Shown one piece after another: positions 1 to 6,148 of a stretch of DNA of 8,056 nucleotides. Source of the DNA: Hungatella sp. UBA3147 (lineage in GTDB: Bacteria > Bacillota > Clostridia > Lachnospirales > Lachnospiraceae). A program made the position numbers and the translations under genes. How positions within the stretch are numbered: the stretch's first letter is position 1; each line of letters opens with the position of its first letter. The notes under the pieces are model-generated. The model worked only from the letters and a program-made list of their open reading frames with translations, was not told the origin of the DNA and made no database searches. Location of the stretch: the NCBI GenBank assembly GCA_002365025.1, contig DEYX01000302.1, forward strand, positions 1 through 8,056, written 5' to 3'.

Positions 1-150
1 GCCGACTTTTTTGACAGTCTGAAACGCTGTATTATTGTACAGCGTTTCTCTTTATATTTTGGGTACAATGTAAGTGAACTACACAACGGTATAGATCCAA
101 TAACTGGAGTCACCGGTGATTTAAAAGTCAGAATCAGTTCTTTGCAGTAA
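1..150 (+). CDS. Possible C-terminal end of an unidentified upstream gene (partial)
   Basis: Frame 1 is open from the first base for 49 codons and stops at TAA 148-150, so this could be the tail of a gene that starts left of the window. The end of the translation reads ITGVTGDLKVRISSLQ, which looks protein-like, but I recognise no domain. The stop lies just before the promoter at 159-187, which fits a gene boundary. Against it, a perfect 11-bp hairpin with a T-rich tail sits inside the frame at 21-60, which looks more like a terminator in non-coding DNA. An open stretch of 49 codons can also arise by chance. I list it as a weak alternative only. Confidence 0.2.
   Translation, partial: ADFFDSLKRCIIVQRFSLYFGYNVSELHNGIDPITGVTGDLKVRISSLQ
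21..60 (+). terminator. Probable Rho-independent terminator
   Basis: Positions 21-31 (GAAACGCTGTA) and 38-48 (TACAGCGTTTC) form a perfect 11-bp stem around the 6-nt loop TTATTG. The following 12 bases (49-60) contain nine T. On the opposite strand the tail is not T-rich, so the element reads on the + strand. It most likely ends a gene left of the window. It could instead be the expression-platform terminator of a leader whose aptamer lies outside the window. The stem is overlapped by a weak open frame (1-150), which lowers confidence slightly. Confidence 0.6.
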
Positions 151-158
151 GTTCACAA

Positions 159-187
159 ATGACATTTTTATTATTCTGTGATATGAT
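159..187 (+). promoter_or_regulatory. Probable housekeeping-sigma promoter of the cobalamin operon
   Basis: A -35-like ATGACA (159-164, 5 of 6 to TTGACA) is followed after exactly 17 nt by TATGAT (182-187, 5 of 6 to TATAAT). The TG at 179-180, one base before the hexamer, makes an extended -10. Transcription would start near 194, leaving a leader of about 45 nt before cobS. That is too short for a riboswitch, so if this is the main promoter the operon is not controlled by a standard cobalamin aptamer. A second -10-like TACAAT at 64-69 has no good -35 partner. The match is visual; no start-site data are available. Confidence 0.6.
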
Positions 188-226
188 ATTTTATGACCGG
201 GCATACCGCCTGGTTTAGGTATTATG

Positions 227-235
227 AGGAGGAGG
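227..235 (+). promoter_or_regulatory. Very strong ribosome binding site deciding the cobS start
   Basis: AGGAGGAGG at 227-235 contains two overlapping AGGAGG registers. The first (227-232) lies 6 nt before ATG 239. An in-frame ATG at 224 would place this purine run inside the coding sequence and add M-R-R-R-N, so 239 is the preferred start. A small 5-bp inverted repeat (ATACC 203-207, GGTAT 218-222) sits directly upstream of the site; I attach no function to it. Confidence 0.85.
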
Positions 236-238
236 AAT

Positions 239-1006
239 ATGAATCTTTTTGGCAGCTTAGTGATTGCGTTTTCCATGTATTCCCGTATCCCAATGCCCCA
301 ATTGGAATGGACAAGGGATCGGATGAAATATGTCATGTGCTTTTTTCCTCTCATAGGAGCAGTCATCGGTCTGCTGGAATTTGCAGCCTTTCTTGGCTCT
401 AATGCTCTTGGTCTCCATTATCTGGGGCAAATACTCCCTGTAGTAATTCCCATCCTGGTTACGGGAGGCATACATATGGATGGATTTCTGGATGTGGTCG
501 ATGCAAGATCGTCAAACGGAGACAGGAAGAAAAAGCTTGAGATATTAAAGGACCCCCATACAGGTGCTTTTGCTATCATCGGATGCGGAGTTTACCTTGT
601 TCTTTATCTGGCCCTCTTTTTGGAAATGCGTCCTGCCATGATACCTGTCTATTGCCTGACATTTATGGTAACCAGGGCCTTAAGCGGCCTGTCTGTGGTT
701 ACATTTCCCATGGCAAAGGAAAGCGGTCTGGCGGCCTCTTTTTCCGGGGCAGCCCATAAACGGGCAGTTGCAGTTGTTATGGTTTTTTATCTGGTGGCGG
801 CGGTAGGGGGAATCTGGTATCTGGGAGGAGCGGCGTCTGCTTCTGTGATCCTTATCGTATCCATTCTTATTTATTGGTATTATTATACCATGGCAAAGCG
901 GGAATTCGGAGGCATTACCGGCGATCTTGCAGGATATTTTCTGCAGATATGCGAGCTGGCTCTTGTAGCAGGACTGGCTGTTGTTTCCCATTTGGTGTCA
1001 TTTTAA
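239..1006 (+). CDS. cobS: Adenosylcobinamide-GDP ribazoletransferase (cobalamin synthase) CobS
   Basis: CobS is the integral membrane enzyme that joins adenosylcobinamide-GDP to alpha-ribazole (or its phosphate), the last assembly step of adenosylcobalamin. The 255-residue product matches the usual family length of about 250. Family signatures are visible: SRIPMP near residues 15-20, GGIHMDGFLDVVDA at 76-89 (acidic, metal-binding type), LEILKDPHTGAF at 100-111, and GGITGDLAGYF at 224-234 near the C-terminus. Between these lie several hydrophobic segments, for example about 31-55, 62-77, 112-128, 175-197 and 200-216. The start at 239 is chosen over 224 because the AGGAGG site lies between them. 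It is the first gene of the run; cobU-like follows after 80 nt. No internal damage is seen. Confidence 0.95.
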   Translation: MNLFGSLVIAFSMYSRIPMPQLEWTRDRMKYVMCFFPLIGAVIGLLEFAAFLGSNALGLHYLGQILPVVIPILVTGGIHMDGFLDVVDARSSNGDRKKKLEILKDPHTGAFAIIGCGVYLVLYLALFLEMRPAMIPVYCLTFMVTRALSGLSVVTFPMAKESGLAASFSGAAHKRAVAVVMVFYLVAAVGGIWYLGGAASASVILIVSILIYWYYYTMAKREFGGITGDLAGYFLQICELALVAGLAVVSHLVSF

Positions 1007-1086
1007 AAAATGGGGAGACACTGCAAGAGGAAACGCTCTGCTGGTATACCATTATGCCCGGGGATCGTGGGCAGGAAAGAGGAAAT

Positions 1087-1602
1087 ATGATATTGATTAT
1101 AGGCGGAGCATGGCAGGGAAAGCTTATCTTTGCTATGGAGCTGGCAGAGAGCGCCCGCAAAAAGACGGAACTCGAAGGAAATAAGCTTTTCGATCCACTG
1201 AATGTGAACAGCGTGCCCTGCATCACCGGGCATCAATTGGATACGCAGGGATATCCGCTTGATTCATCAATCAGTAATGAGAAAGAGGAAGAACATGAGA
1301 TCGCAGAAGGCAGCGGGGATAGCTTTGAAGCCGCCTTGACATGCCCAATCATCCACGGTCTTCATGAGTACATAAGAAGACTTTTAAAAGAAGGGAAAAG
1401 CGTTGATGCTTTTCTCGATGAGGTCCAGCGGCAAAATCCCGATGTCATTATTACCTCCGATGAACTGGGCTGCGGTATTGTGCCCTTTAATCCGGCAGAC
1501 AGGGAATGGAGAGAAGCATCAGGAAGGGCATCCGTAAGATTAGCCCGGAGTTCCAGAGAAGTCTACCGTATGGTATGCGGAATTGCTACTCAGATTAAAT
1601 AG
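1087..1602 (+). CDS. Short CobU-like protein (adenosylcobinamide kinase/guanylyltransferase family)
   Basis: The 171-residue product resembles CobU, which phosphorylates adenosylcobinamide and transfers GMP to it. Visible family traits are a P-loop-like GGAWQGK at residues 6-12 and a C-terminal block from about 118 to 171 (DVIITSDELGCGIVP, then REWREASGRA and CGIATQIK) that parallels the VxxNEVGxGIVP and GR regions of CobU. Two things are odd. The residue after the P-loop lysine is Leu13, not Ser/Thr. The central segment that carries the guanylylated histidine in classical CobU is not recognisable; instead there is a hydrophilic, acidic stretch at about 21-85. I recall similar short clostridial proteins, so this is probably a divergent subfamily rather than a broken gene. 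Which reactions it performs is uncertain. The start at 1087 is chosen because the P-loop follows at once and AGAGG (1078-1082) precedes it; an in-frame ATG at 1054 is less likely. Confidence 0.75.
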   Translation: MILIIGGAWQGKLIFAMELAESARKKTELEGNKLFDPLNVNSVPCITGHQLDTQGYPLDSSISNEKEEEHEIAEGSGDSFEAALTCPIIHGLHEYIRRLLKEGKSVDAFLDEVQRQNPDVIITSDELGCGIVPFNPADREWREASGRASVRLARSSREVYRMVCGIATQIK

Positions 1603-1625
1603 ACAGAAGGTCAGGAAATAAAAGA

Positions 1626-2621
1626 ATGATACGATTACATTTAGCAGCAGTGCTGACAGGATGCTTTCTGGACCTGTGCTTTGGAGATCCCCGCTGGCTT
1701 TGGCATCCAGTCTGCGGCATAGGCTCACTCATAAGCTGGCTGGAGAAAAAGCTAAGGGAAATGTTTCCTAAAGGAGAAGTGGGGGAAAGAAGAGCCGGTT
1801 TATGGCTGGTGATCTTTGTGCTATTAATCACTGGTACCGTATCCGGGGCAATTCTCTGGACTTCCTATTTCTTTTGCCCCTATGTAGGTTTTCTTATAGA
1901 AAGTATAATGTGCGGTCAGATGATGGCTTGGCGTTCCCTGTGGGAAGAAAGCATGAAAGTCCATAAGGCTTTTTCCAAAGGAGATGTGGAAGGAGCCAGG
2001 CAGGCCGTATCCATGATTGTAGGCCGCGATACGAAAGTATTGTCGGAAGAAGGGATCACAAAAGCAGCGGTGGAAACCGTAGCGGAAAACACTTCGGATG
2101 GAATCATTGCTCCTTTGCTCTTCATGGCTCTTTTTGGAGGAGTGGGAGTGTATTTATACAAAGCAGTAAACACTATGGATTCCATGGTGGGCTATAAAAA
2201 CGAACGGTATCTCTGGTTCGGGCGGGCAGCAGCAAAGCTTGATGATGCCTGTAATTTCATACCGGCCCGGCTATCCGCAGCCCTAATGATAGGGGCAGGA
2301 TATGTGTGCCAGCTTTTTTATGAAATCAGGAAAAAGAGGAACCCATACAGCGGCAGGAATGGCCTGGTAATATTTAAGAGGGACCGCTTCAATCACAAAA
2401 GTCCTAATTCAGCCCAGACAGAGGCGGTCTGTGCAGGAGCGCTGCAGATCCAGCTGGCGGGAAATGCCTGTTATTTTGGAAAGCTTTATGAAAAGCCTAC
2501 CATTGGAGATGCGGTAAGACCGGTGGAGTACGAGGATATCCCCAGAGCCAATTGCCTCATGACAGTTACCTATGTGTTAGCCCTGATCCCTGTATTCCTG
2601 CTGTTCCTTATAGTTTTTTAG
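1626..2621 (+). CDS. cbiB: Adenosylcobinamide-phosphate synthase CbiB
   Basis: CbiB is a membrane protein that condenses adenosylcobyric acid with the aminopropanol side chain (as phosphate when CobD is present). The 331 residues match the family length. Diagnostic blocks are LDLCFGDPRWLWHPV at 15-29, IVGRDTKVL at 131-139, AAVETVAENTSDGIIAPL at 147-164, YKAVNTMDSMVGYKNERY at 178-195, LDDACNFIPARL at 205-216 and SPNSAQTEA at 259-267. Hydrophobic segments occur near 57-80, 158-178, 216-230 and 311-331. An AGGA at 1613-1616 lies 9 nt before the start. The gene begins 23 nt after the cobU-like stop and is followed by cobD, which makes its presumed substrate. The full set of conserved blocks indicates an intact enzyme. 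Confidence 0.95.
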   Translation: MIRLHLAAVLTGCFLDLCFGDPRWLWHPVCGIGSLISWLEKKLREMFPKGEVGERRAGLWLVIFVLLITGTVSGAILWTSYFFCPYVGFLIESIMCGQMMAWRSLWEESMKVHKAFSKGDVEGARQAVSMIVGRDTKVLSEEGITKAAVETVAENTSDGIIAPLLFMALFGGVGVYLYKAVNTMDSMVGYKNERYLWFGRAAAKLDDACNFIPARLSAALMIGAGYVCQLFYEIRKKRNPYSGRNGLVIFKRDRFNHKSPNSAQTEAVCAGALQIQLAGNACYFGKLYEKPTIGDAVRPVEYEDIPRANCLMTVTYVLALIPVFLLFLIVF

Positions 2622-2654
2622 AACAATCAATCGTTTGACCAGGAGAGAAATAAT

Positions 2655-3743
2655 ATGGAATATCAGCATGGCGGTGATATATACACCAACAACGTAACAA
2701 TGGACTATTCAGCCAACATAAATCCCCTGGGGCTTCCCCTTGGAGTAAAAGAGGCTCTTTATAAGGCGGCAGACAGTTGTTCCTTCTATCCTGACAGCCA
2801 ATCCATGAGGCTTCGGAAGGAACTGGCAGGGTTTCACGGCGTTTCGGCAGAGAACATTATCTGCGGAAACGGAGCAGCAGATTTAATCTTTCAGGTCGTA
2901 CAGGCATTAAAACCGAAAAATGCCCTGTTGATCGCCCCTTCTTTTCTGGAATATGAACAGGCCCTTAAGGCCTCTTCCTGCAGAATCGTGCACTATTGTT
3001 TAAAAGAAGAACATGGGTTCCGGCTATCTGAAAAAGAACTGATCGACTGGCTGGAAAAAAACAGGATTGATGTTCAAATGCTGTTTTTATGCAATCCCAA
3101 TAATCCCACCGGATATGCCGTAGAGAAGGAAGCGATGGAAGGGATTCTTACATACTCCAGGGACCGCGGGATCTTTTGCGTAATAGATGAATGTTTTAAT
3201 GAATTTTTACAGGAGCCTGAGAGATATTCGGTCCTTGATCTCATAGGAGACGGCGGTTATGAGAATGTCTTCCTTTTAAAGGCATTTACAAAGCTGTATG
3301 CTATGGCCGGTCTGCGCCTGGGCTATGGGATATGTACGGGAAAAGAGGTCCTGGACCAGATGAATCTCATACGCCAGCCCTGGAGTGTTTCCAGTCTCGC
3401 CCAGGCGGCAGGAGAGGCGGCCCTATTGGAGACAGAATACGTGAAAAGGACAAGACAGGAGATAACCAGTGAAAGGGAATATTTAAAATCAGTCCTTTTC
3501 TCCCTTGGTTTTCTGGTTTTTGATTCCATGGCCAATTATATTTTTTTCCGGGATTTAAGACCAGAGGCTCTTTCAAAAGAGAAGCTTCTTTATAAACAGC
3601 TTTTGGACCGGAAAGTTCTGATACGTTCCTGTTCCAATTACAGAGGACTTGATGATACCTATTACCGCATCTGTGTAAAGCAGAGGAAAGAAAATGAAGA
3701 GTTTCTTTCCATATTAAAATCCATAGTGACAGAAGGGAAATAA
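2655..3743 (+). CDS. cobD: L-threonine-O-3-phosphate decarboxylase CobD
   Basis: This is a PLP-dependent fold type I enzyme of the class I/II aminotransferase family. It decarboxylates threonine phosphate to (R)-1-aminopropan-2-ol O-2-phosphate, the linker used by CbiB. At 362 residues it is close to Salmonella CobD (364). Visible features are HGGDIY at 5-10, YSANINPLG at 18-26, GNGAADLI at 71-78, the NPNNPTGY block at 147-154, the PLP-contacting DE at 178-179, the probable Schiff-base lysine K213 in FTKLYAMAGLRLGY, and R221 in the same motif. The related histidinol-phosphate aminotransferase HisC shares most of these motifs; the N-terminal HGG and the position between cbiB and cbiP favour CobD. 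AGGAG at 2641-2645 is the ribosome binding site. This is the Salmonella-type CobD name, not the Pseudomonas cobD (equivalent to cbiB). Confidence 0.92.
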   Translation: MEYQHGGDIYTNNVTMDYSANINPLGLPLGVKEALYKAADSCSFYPDSQSMRLRKELAGFHGVSAENIICGNGAADLIFQVVQALKPKNALLIAPSFLEYEQALKASSCRIVHYCLKEEHGFRLSEKELIDWLEKNRIDVQMLFLCNPNNPTGYAVEKEAMEGILTYSRDRGIFCVIDECFNEFLQEPERYSVLDLIGDGGYENVFLLKAFTKLYAMAGLRLGYGICTGKEVLDQMNLIRQPWSVSSLAQAAGEAALLETEYVKRTRQEITSEREYLKSVLFSLGFLVFDSMANYIFFRDLRPEALSKEKLLYKQLLDRKVLIRSCSNYRGLDDTYYRICVKQRKENEEFLSILKSIVTEGK

Positions 3744-3747
3744 CCGT

Positions 3748-5286
3748 ATGGCAAAGACGATCATGATACAGGGAACCATGTCCAATGCAGGGAAAAGCCT
3801 GATCGCGGCCGGTTTGTGCCGGATCTTTAAACAGGATGGCTACCGGGTGGCCCCTTTTAAATCCCAGAACATGGCCTTAAATTCCTATATTACGGAGGAA
3901 GGGCTTGAGATGGGCAGGGCCCAGGCGGTTCAGGCGGAAGCGGCAGGAGTAAAGCCAGAGGCAGCCATGAATCCCATCCTGTTAAAGCCGACCAATGATA
4001 TTGGGTCCCAGGTTATTGTAAATGGCATATCCATTGGCAATATGCCAGCCAGAGAGTATTTTGCATACAAAAAAGAGCTGGTGCCAGAGGTAGAACGGGC
4101 ATTCCAAAAGCTGTCAGAGGAATACGATATCATTGTCATAGAAGGGGCCGGAAGTCCGGCGGAGATTAATTTAAAGCAGGATGACATCGTAAATATGGGT
4201 ATGGCAAAAATGGCGGATGCGCCGGTTCTTTTAGTAGGAGATATCGACCGGGGAGGAGTGTTCGCGCAGCTTTACGGAACCGTAATGCTTTTGGAGCCAG
4301 ATGAAAGAACCAGGATCAAAGGACTGATCGTAAATAAATTCCGGGGAGACAAGACAATTCTGAACCCGGGGTTAGAAATGATTGAAAAACAGCTTTCTAT
4401 CCCGGTTGCCGGTGTGGTTCCTTATATGGATGTAGACCTGGAAGAGGAGGACAGTCTTGGAGACCATCTGGCAGGAACCGTTAGAACGGACCGGACCGCA
4501 GTGGAAATCGCCGTGATCCGTTTGCCAAGAATCTCCAACTTCACGGATTTTCAGGTTTTTTCTACGATACCATGGGTAAGCCTGCGATATGTGGACCGAG
4601 TTTCTGACCTTGGAAACCCGGATCTGGTCATTTTGCCTGGCAGTAAAAATACCGTCCAGGATCTGCTTTGGATGCGGGAGAGCGGCTTAGAGCCCGCAAT
4701 CCTTAAGCTTCAGGCCAGAGAGGTTCCGGTATTTGGCATCTGCGGCGGCTTTCAGATGCTGGGAGAAAGCATATCCGATCCCTTCCATATGGAAACGGAT
4801 GAGGCTGACCTGCCGGTCCGGGGTATGGGTCTTCTGCCGGTCCGTACCGTGTTTGGAAAGGAAAAGACAAGAACAAGAGTGGCAGGCTCCTGTACCAGTG
4901 TAGGAGGGATATTTGAGGAACTGTCAGGTATCGAGGTGGAAGGGTATGAAATCCACATGGGAGAAACCACCAGATCCGTACCGCCCCTTGCCTATGTCAT
5001 GGAATGCCAGTCCGGTTCCCACCTGGCGAAAATGGACGGCTGCCAGAGGGGAAATGTATACGGTACTTATATCCATGGCTTCTTTGATAAAGAAGGAATT
5101 GCAATGACCATTGTTGAAGCTCTTGCAAAGAAGAAGGGCATCACCCTGGATCTGGATGGCAGTTTTAACTACCAGGAATATAAGGAAGAGCAATATGAAC
5201 GGCTGGCCGCCTTGTTAAGGGACAGCCTTGACATGGAACGAATCTATGGGATAATGTTCACGAAAGCGATGAGCAGTGTGAAATAG
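3748..5286 (+). CDS. cbiP: Cobyric acid synthase (glutamine-hydrolysing) CbiP/CobQ
   Basis: The enzyme amidates adenosylcobyrinate a,c-diamide at positions b, d, e and g using glutamine and ATP. The 512 residues show the usual two parts. An N-terminal synthetase domain begins with a P-loop variant GTMSNAGKS at 9-17 and includes APFKSQNMALNS at 35-46 and VGDIDRGGVFAQ at 163-174. A C-terminal class I-type glutamine amidotransferase domain has VILPGSKNT at 294-302, the nucleophile-type Cys332 in FGICGGFQMLG, EIHMGET at 401-407, and His443 in GTYIHGFFD. Length and motifs match intact family members. It starts 4 nt after the cobD stop, with its purine-rich site (GAAGGGA, 3732-3738) inside the end of cobD, which suggests coupled translation. 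A 152-nt structured spacer separates it from cbiC. Confidence 0.96.
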   Translation: MAKTIMIQGTMSNAGKSLIAAGLCRIFKQDGYRVAPFKSQNMALNSYITEEGLEMGRAQAVQAEAAGVKPEAAMNPILLKPTNDIGSQVIVNGISIGNMPAREYFAYKKELVPEVERAFQKLSEEYDIIVIEGAGSPAEINLKQDDIVNMGMAKMADAPVLLVGDIDRGGVFAQLYGTVMLLEPDERTRIKGLIVNKFRGDKTILNPGLEMIEKQLSIPVAGVVPYMDVDLEEEDSLGDHLAGTVRTDRTAVEIAVIRLPRISNFTDFQVFSTIPWVSLRYVDRVSDLGNPDLVILPGSKNTVQDLLWMRESGLEPAILKLQAREVPVFGICGGFQMLGESISDPFHMETDEADLPVRGMGLLPVRTVFGKEKTRTRVAGSCTSVGGIFEELSGIEVEGYEIHMGETTRSVPPLAYVMECQSGSHLAKMDGCQRGNVYGTYIHGFFDKEGIAMTIVEALAKKKGITLDLDGSFNYQEYKEEQYERLAALLRDSLDMERIYGIMFTKAMSSVK

Positions 5287-5294
5287 GACAGGAG

Positions 5295-5329
5295 AAGATT
5301 TTCGTTGTGCTTGCACATAAGAAAATCTT
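5295..5329 (+). repeat. Hairpin-forming inverted repeat in the cbiP-cbiC spacer
   Basis: AAGATTTTC (5295-5303) and GAAAATCTT (5321-5329) are perfect 9-bp arms. Inside them TGTG (5306-5309) and CACA (5314-5317) can form a further 4-bp stem with a CTTG loop, and GAC/GTC at 5287-5289 and 5330-5332 can extend the base across a bulge. No T-run follows, so this is not a standard terminator. Its apex contains GCTTGCA, which recurs in the second hairpin at 5364-5370. It may be one end of a small interspersed element or an RNA structure in the operon transcript. Confidence 0.7.
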
Positions 5330-5363
5330 GTCATGGCCTATTTCAAAGGGCGAATGCCCGTGA

Positions 5364-5390
5364 GCTTGCAAAACCGCAGGTTTTGCAAGC
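5364..5390 (+). repeat. Perfect 12-bp inverted repeat with a 3-nt loop
   Basis: GCTTGCAAAACC (5364-5375) and GGTTTTGCAAGC (5379-5390) pair perfectly around GCA. GTG at 5360-5362 and CAC at 5393-5395 can extend the stem after small mismatches. A smaller hairpin, GGGC-GAAT-GCCC (5348-5359), sits just upstream. The bases after the stem are GGCACTGCGG, so there is no terminator tail. Perfect arms of this length in an otherwise compact operon suggest a maintained RNA structure or a palindromic interspersed repeat; the sequence alone does not decide which. Confidence 0.75.
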
Positions 5391-5404
5391 GGCACTGCGG
5401 ACTT

Positions 5405-5434
5405 ACAAGAAGAAACAAGAAGAAACAAGGAGAA
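5405..5434 (+). repeat. Three tandem 10-bp repeats; the third copy is the cbiC ribosome binding site
   Basis: ACAAGAAGAA occurs at 5405-5414 and 5415-5424, and ACAAGGAGAA at 5425-5434. The single A-to-G difference in the third copy creates AAGGAG (5427-5432), which lies 6 nt before ATG 5439. The repeat thus supplies the Shine-Dalgarno site of cbiC. The two upstream copies lack the G and should be weak or inactive sites. Confidence 0.85.
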
Positions 5435-5438
5435 TCAG

Positions 5439-6080
5439 ATGGAGCTTAAAGAGCTGGAGCGGGTACTTCCCGAGGAAATAGAAAAGAGAAGTTTTGAACT
5501 GATCACCATGGAGCTTGGAGAAAAAGTCCTTGATCCGGAATGTGAATTGGTGATCAAACGGGTGATTCATACCACTGCCGATTTTGAATATGCGGATAAT
5601 CTGGTATTTTCGCCCCACGCCGTACAGGAAGGGATCCGGGCATTAAAGGAAGGCGTGCGGATCATTACGGATACGAATATGGGAATGGCCGGCATTAATA
5701 AGGGTGCCTTAAAACGCAATGGATGCAGCATCAGCTGCTTTATGGCCGATGAGGATGTTGCAGATTACGCAAAGCTTCACCATACCACCCGTGCCTGTGC
5801 CAGCATGGATAAGGCGTCAAAGCTTTCGGAGAATTGTATTTTTGCAGTAGGAAATGCCCCCACAGCCTTAGTACGCCTTTATGAATTAATAAAAGAAGGG
5901 AAAATCCATCCCAGGCTGATCATCGGCGTTCCGGTGGGCTTTGTCAATGTGGTACAGTCAAAGGAAATGATCATGTCCCTTTCTGATATCCCCTTTATTG
6001 TGGCCAGGGGAAGAAAGGGAGGAAGTAATGTGGCAGCGGCAATCGTTAATGCCCTGCTTTATCAGATACAGCAGCAGTAA
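5439..6080 (+). CDS. cbiC: Precorrin-8X / cobalt-precorrin-8 methylmutase CbiC
   Basis: CbiC (CobH in the aerobic pathway) moves a methyl group from C11 to C12 of the corrin ring, forming hydrogenobyrinate or cobyrinate. The 213 residues match the family. The hallmark block VIHTTADFEYADNL spans residues 42-55, with His44 the likely catalytic histidine by comparison with CobH. ITDTNMGMAGI follows at about 75-86, and the C-terminal part has VGNAPTAL, GVPVGFVNVVQSKE and ARGRKGGSNVAAAIVNAL, all typical. The start at 5439 has AAGGAG 6 nt upstream. It is the only ring-building gene visible here and is set apart from the late-pathway genes by the structured spacer. No clear terminator follows it. 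Confidence 0.95.
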   Translation: MELKELERVLPEEIEKRSFELITMELGEKVLDPECELVIKRVIHTTADFEYADNLVFSPHAVQEGIRALKEGVRIITDTNMGMAGINKGALKRNGCSISCFMADEDVADYAKLHHTTRACASMDKASKLSENCIFAVGNAPTALVRLYELIKEGKIHPRLIIGVPVGFVNVVQSKEMIMSLSDIPFIVARGRKGGSNVAAAIVNALLYQIQQQ

Positions 6081-6089
6081 CCTGGTTTA

Positions 6090-6119
6090 TTGCCCATGGT
6101 TTTGGGTTTTAAGTATACC
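6090..6119 (+). promoter_or_regulatory. Weak candidate promoter before the response regulator gene
   Basis: TTGCCC (6090-6095) and TATACC (6114-6119) are 18 nt apart and each match the consensus at only four positions; there is no TG extension. The 68-nt gap between cbiC and the response regulator contains no good terminator stem, only a possible 4-bp GGGT/ACCC pairing (6104-6107, 6117-6120). Transcription could start here or continue from the cobalamin genes; the sequence does not settle it. Confidence 0.25.
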
Positions 6120-6148
6120 CGACAGGATTATTAGAGGGGAAGAACAGC

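Noticed and set aside
110..119. 10-bp perfect palindrome TCACCGGTGA before the cobalamin promoter
   Set aside because: It could be an operator, but there is no second copy in the window and no known motif I can match; a single 10-bp palindrome is weak evidence.
1054..1086. Upstream in-frame ATG at 1054 as the start of the cobU-like gene
   Set aside because: It would add 11 residues (MPGDRGQERGN) before a P-loop that normally begins almost at the N-terminus, and AGAGG at 1078-1082 serves ATG 1087.
1087..1602. The cobU-like gene as a pseudogene or internal-deletion remnant
   Set aside because: The frame is intact with a good ribosome binding site, the C-terminal block is well kept, and short clostridial relatives with a similar P-loop are recalled, so a divergent functional protein is more likely.
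5364..5400. The 12-bp hairpin as a Rho-independent terminator of the cobalamin operon
   Set aside because: No T-run follows the stem on the + strand. On the - strand the bases after the stem are likewise not T-rich, and no - strand gene ends here.
5287..5438. CRISPR array or insertion-sequence remnant
   Set aside because: There are no regularly spaced direct repeats with unique spacers and no transposase coding sequence; only hairpins and a short 10-mer tandem repeat are seen.
5333..5449. Small ORF of 38 codons in the cbiP-cbiC spacer starting MAYFKGRMPVSLQ
   Set aside because: It is read through the 12-bp inverted repeat, has no ribosome binding site of note, overlaps the cbiC start and its residues are dictated by the palindrome. 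A spurious ORF is more likely.
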